Source of the DNA: Nocardia jejuensis NBRC 103114
GTDB taxonomy: Bacteria; Actinomycetota; Actinomycetes; Mycobacteriales; Mycobacteriaceae
Direction: 5' to 3'
DNA: 64,000 nt
NCBI RefSeq assembly: GCF_001613145.1
Contig: NZ_BDBU01000053.1
Location: 1-64,000 of the forward strand
Part shown: positions 61,707 to 64,000 of the stretch, one piece after another
How the letters are laid out: each line of letters opens with the position of its first letter
Numbering within the stretch: the first letter of the stretch is position 1
The notes under the pieces: model-generated
What the model saw: the letters and a program-made list of their open reading frames with translations, nothing else
Database searches by the model: none
What the model was told of the DNA's origin: nothing
Program-made: the position numbers and the translations under genes

Positions 61707-62972
61707 ATGGCAGCAAGAATTTCGTCGGCACTGGCCGGACTGGACGCGATTCGCGGCGATCTGGCCGATTTCTATCGGGATCTGCACGCGCATCCCGAAT
61801 TATCCGATCAGGAACACCGCACCGCGGCCGAAGTCGCCAAGCGCGCAACGGATCTGGGCTATGAGGTGACCTCCGGCGTGGGCGGGACCGGCGTGGTCGC
61901 GGTGCTCGCCAACGGGTCCGGTCCGACGGTGCTGCTGCGCGCGGACTTCGACGCGCTGCCCATCCAGGAGGACACCGGGCTGCCGTACGCGTCCACCACC
62001 GACGGGGTCATGCACGCCTGCGGGCACGATATGCACACCACCTGCCTGATGGGCGCGCTGAAACTGCTCGCGGACGCCCGATCCACCTGGTCCGGAACGA
62101 TCATGGCGATGTTCCAGCCCGCCGAGGAGACCGGCCGAGGCGCGCAGGCCATGGTCGACGACGACCTCTTCGCACGTTTCGGCCGACCCGATATCGTGCT
62201 CGCCCAGCACACCGCGCCGTTCCCGGTCGGCCTGGTCGGCGGGCACGCCGGCACCGCCGCGGCCGCGACGGACGCACTGCGCGTGGTGATCCACGGCAAG
62301 GGCGGTCACGGTTCCCGCCCCGAGGCGACCGTCGATCCGGTGGTCATCGCCGCCTCGACCGTCATGCGCTTGCAGACCATCGTGTCTCGCGAGATCGCCG
62401 CGGACGACGCGGCCGTGGTGACCGTCGGTTCGATGCGCGCGGGCACCAAGGACAACATCATTCCCGACGACGCGGAGATCCAGCTCAATATCCGCACCTT
62501 CACCTCCCAGACCCGGGAGAAGGTGGTGGCCTCGGTGCATCGCATCGTGAAGGCGGAAGCGGCCGCCGCCGGTGCGGAATGGGAACCCGATATCTCGGTC
62601 ATCGACGAGTTTCCGGTCATGGTCAACGATGCCGATGCCATGGCGAAGACCCTGGCGGCCTTCGGTGACGTCCTGGGCACGGACCGGGTCTTCGACCCGG
62701 GTCGCATCACCGGCAGCGAGGACGCCGGCAATTTCGCCACCGCCGCCGGAGTTCCGCTGTGCTACTGGATGTTCGGCGTCCTGGACCCCGAACAGTTCGG
62801 CGACGGAGTCGATCCCGTGCAGGTGGTGCGCGACATGCTCAGCGGCAAGATCGATCTCAAGAAGGTGCCCGGTCCGCACACCGCCGGCTACGCCCCGGTC
62901 GTGGAGCCCAGTATCACCACGGGGGTCACGGCCATGACCACCGCCGCGCTCACCTGGCTCGGCGCTTCCTGA
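61707..62972 (+). CDS. M20-family amidohydrolase
   Basis: The 421-residue enzyme starts at ATG 61707, after GGGAG. Metal-binding motifs are HACGHDMHT and the EE pair in QPAEETGRGA; the dimerisation-domain motif GKGGHGSRPEATVDPV is clear. This subgroup (M20D, hippurate hydrolase/IAA-amino-acid hydrolase-like) removes acyl groups from N-acyl amino acids. It is cytosolic. Confidence 0.93.
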   Translation: MAARISSALAGLDAIRGDLADFYRDLHAHPELSDQEHRTAAEVAKRATDLGYEVTSGVGGTGVVAVLANGSGPTVLLRADFDALPIQEDTGLPYASTTDGVMHACGHDMHTTCLMGALKLLADARSTWSGTIMAMFQPAEETGRGAQAMVDDDLFARFGRPDIVLAQHTAPFPVGLVGGHAGTAAAATDALRVVIHGKGGHGSRPEATVDPVVIAASTVMRLQTIVSREIAADDAAVVTVGSMRAGTKDNIIPDDAEIQLNIRTFTSQTREKVVASVHRIVKAEAAAAGAEWEPDISVIDEFPVMVNDADAMAKTLAAFGDVLGTDRVFDPGRITGSEDAGNFATAAGVPLCYWMFGVLDPEQFGDGVDPVQVVRDMLSGKIDLKKVPGPHTAGYAPVVEPSITTGVTAMTTAALTWLGAS

Positions 62973-62986
62973 ATCGGCGGTAGGAG

Positions 62987-63025
62987 ACTCGGCCCCCGCG
63001 GGAGTTCGGCGTCGCGGGGCCGAGT
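62987..63025. terminator. hairpin terminator after the amidohydrolase gene
   Basis: ACTCGGCCCCCGCG (62987-63000) pairs with CGCGGGGCCGAGT (63013-63025) with one bulged base and a 12-nt loop. It sits between convergent genes. Confidence 0.65.
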
Positions 63026-63068
63026 TCGTCGCGCTCCCGGTGGATCGTGTCCCGGCGCGGCGGATCGG

Positions 63069-63827
63069 TCAGAAGAATTCGTCGAGGAGGCGGTAGTAGT
63101 CGATCCGCCAGGGGTCCGCCTCGGTGCGGTCCCGGACCGACTCGGACAGTTCCGCGCCGAAGGCGGGGTTGAGGTCGGTGTCCTCGAGCGAGCGGGTGAG
63201 CAGGGCCAGATCGAGATGACGATCGGCGACGCCGAGTCGGCCCACGTCCAGAATCCCTGTCACCGTGAGGGTTCCGGGATCGAGGAACACGTTCGGGAGG
63301 CAGAAGTCGCCGTGGCAGATCGCGAGGTCGCCGATCTCGAGAACTTCGGCGCGGCCGCGGTCGGCGGCCAGGGCCAGCAGTAGCTGCTCGGCGGTCGAGC
63401 CGAATCGGCACTCGTCGAGGTCGTCCTCGTCGACGAGCCCGCTCGCCGCGTTCATCGCCGCCGCCGGGACCGTGACGGCGAGGGTTCGATCGAAGGGGCA
63501 CTCGCGCACGGGAAGTGCGTGCAGCGACTCCAGGAAACCGACGAGCGCCTTCACCGCGACGCGCACATCGGCGGCGGGGACTTCGCTCGCCGGAATCCCG
63601 GGCAGCGTCGAGGTCACCAGGGTGGCGGTGGTGTCGTCCTCGTTCCAGTCCAGCACGCGCGGCGCGGCGATCGGGCCGGTGGCGAGCCAGAGCAGTCGAT
63701 CGCGCTCCGCGATCAGCTCGTCGCGGCTCGCGGGAGCCGCGACGGATTTGGCGTGACTGCGTCCGTCCGGACTCCGCCGCACGGTCGCCCCGCTGCACCC
63801 CGAGGTCACCGATTCCCACTCACCCAC
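63069..63827 (-). CDS. APH(3')-like aminoglycoside phosphotransferase family protein
   Basis: The 252-residue protein starts at GTG 63827. The Brenner motif reads CHGDFCLPNVFLD (Asp174, Asn179) and the metal motif GILDVGRLGVADRHLDLA (Asp194), both very close to APH(3') kinases. The ATP lysine is probably Lys27. Such enzymes phosphorylate aminoglycosides at the 3' hydroxyl; whether this one gives resistance cannot be told from sequence. Chromosomal APH(3')-like genes are common in actinomycetes. Confidence 0.9.
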   Translation of the reverse strand: MGEWESVTSGCSGATVRRSPDGRSHAKSVAAPASRDELIAERDRLLWLATGPIAAPRVLDWNEDDTTATLVTSTLPGIPASEVPAADVRVAVKALVGFLESLHALPVRECPFDRTLAVTVPAAAMNAASGLVDEDDLDECRFGSTAEQLLLALAADRGRAEVLEIGDLAICHGDFCLPNVFLDPGTLTVTGILDVGRLGVADRHLDLALLTRSLEDTDLNPAFGAELSESVRDRTEADPWRIDYYRLLDEFF

Positions 63828-63896
63828 CGGGCCAGTCTGCCAGGCCGACCCGAACAGCGGGCCGAGCCACCGATCGCAGAGCGACTTCGGCGGCCG

Positions 63897-64000
63897 TCAA
63901 CCGCGCAGCACCAGCTGGACGAACCCCTGCAGCGCGGCATCGATCGGATGCGGCTGTGGCCTGCCCGTAGCGTCGAAACGGTTCCAGCGCTGCAGGTTCA
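63897..64000 (-). CDS. C-terminal end of an unidentified gene
   Basis: The reverse strand is open to the window edge and encodes about 33 residues ending in IDAALQGFVQLVLRG. The amphipathic helical end resembles the last helix of TetR-type regulators, but so little is visible that this is only a guess. Most of the gene lies outside the window. Confidence 0.5.
   Translation of the reverse strand, partial: NLQRWNRFDATGRPQPHPIDAALQGFVQLVLRG

Noticed and set aside
63069..63827. Naming the APH(3')-like gene as a specific resistance gene
   Set aside because: Motifs fit the family, but the N-terminal half is diverged and chromosomal homologues often have other roles.

Overview
The window is high-GC, gene-dense actinobacterial DNA. 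A complete yrbEA-yrbEB-mceA-F locus, a carboxylic acid reductase, an MmpL-type transporter, several F420-type oxidoreductases and an MpaB/DUF2236 oxygenase together point to a mycolic-acid-containing actinomycete. Nocardia is the best guess and Rhodococcus is possible. This is inferred from gene content; no rRNA is present.

Layout. 1-1.5 kb: the truncated end of an alpha/beta hydrolase, then a four-helix membrane protein followed closely by a tiny ORF. 1.6-6.7 kb: a lipocalin/CrtC-like protein and an MpaB/DUF2236 haem oxygenase (both minus), a Tat-exported three-domain multicopper oxidase (minus) and a divergent TetR regulator. Two matching 40-bp inverted repeats precede the oxygenase and lie between the oxidase and tetR, so these genes look like one small regulon. 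6.8-10.4 kb: a translationally coupled molybdenum hydroxylase operon (2Fe-2S, FAD and Mo subunits). 10.5-14.7 kb: an accessory patch with an XRE/DUF5753 regulator, a DUF6879 protein, a 109-aa partner, a divergent winged-helix protein, a resolvase-like protein without the usual serine, a membrane protein and an XRE gene remnant. 14.8-19.2 kb: a Ddn-type protein, an ABC1/AarF kinase-like protein, a small P-loop kinase and two exported proteins. 19.4-19.7 kb: tRNA-Pro(GGG) with a strong terminator and the 3' stub of a tyrosine integrase, a probable integration scar.

19.8-30 kb: a ParA/MinD-like ATPase, phosphoketolase, a coupled pair of exported proteins (the second a secretory-lipase homologue lacking its nucleophile serine), a beta-carbonic anhydrase and a TerD protein fused to a PD-(D/E)XK-like nuclease domain. 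30-36.9 kb: SlyD-type isomerase, MmpL transporter, two-component system and AraC regulator. 37-44.4 kb: aldehyde dehydrogenase divergent from a PucR-type regulator that carries an in-frame 24-nt tandem repeat, then carboxylic acid reductase with a 32-aa ORF downstream. With the molybdenum hydroxylase this gives three separate routes between acids and aldehydes. 44.6-50 kb: ankyrin protein, second Ddn-type protein, DUF2786 protein, HdeD-like membrane protein, AurF-like di-iron oxygenase and a luciferase-like F420 oxidoreductase.

50-60.3 kb: a nine-gene mce operon, almost entirely coupled by 4-nt overlaps, divergent from a TetR gene. A 36-bp inverted repeat between them is the likely operator. 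60.3-64 kb: small membrane proteins, an M20 amidohydrolase, an APH(3')-like kinase and the C-terminal end of one more gene. Start sites were chosen from ribosome binding sites, overlaps and protein N-termini; no database search was run.
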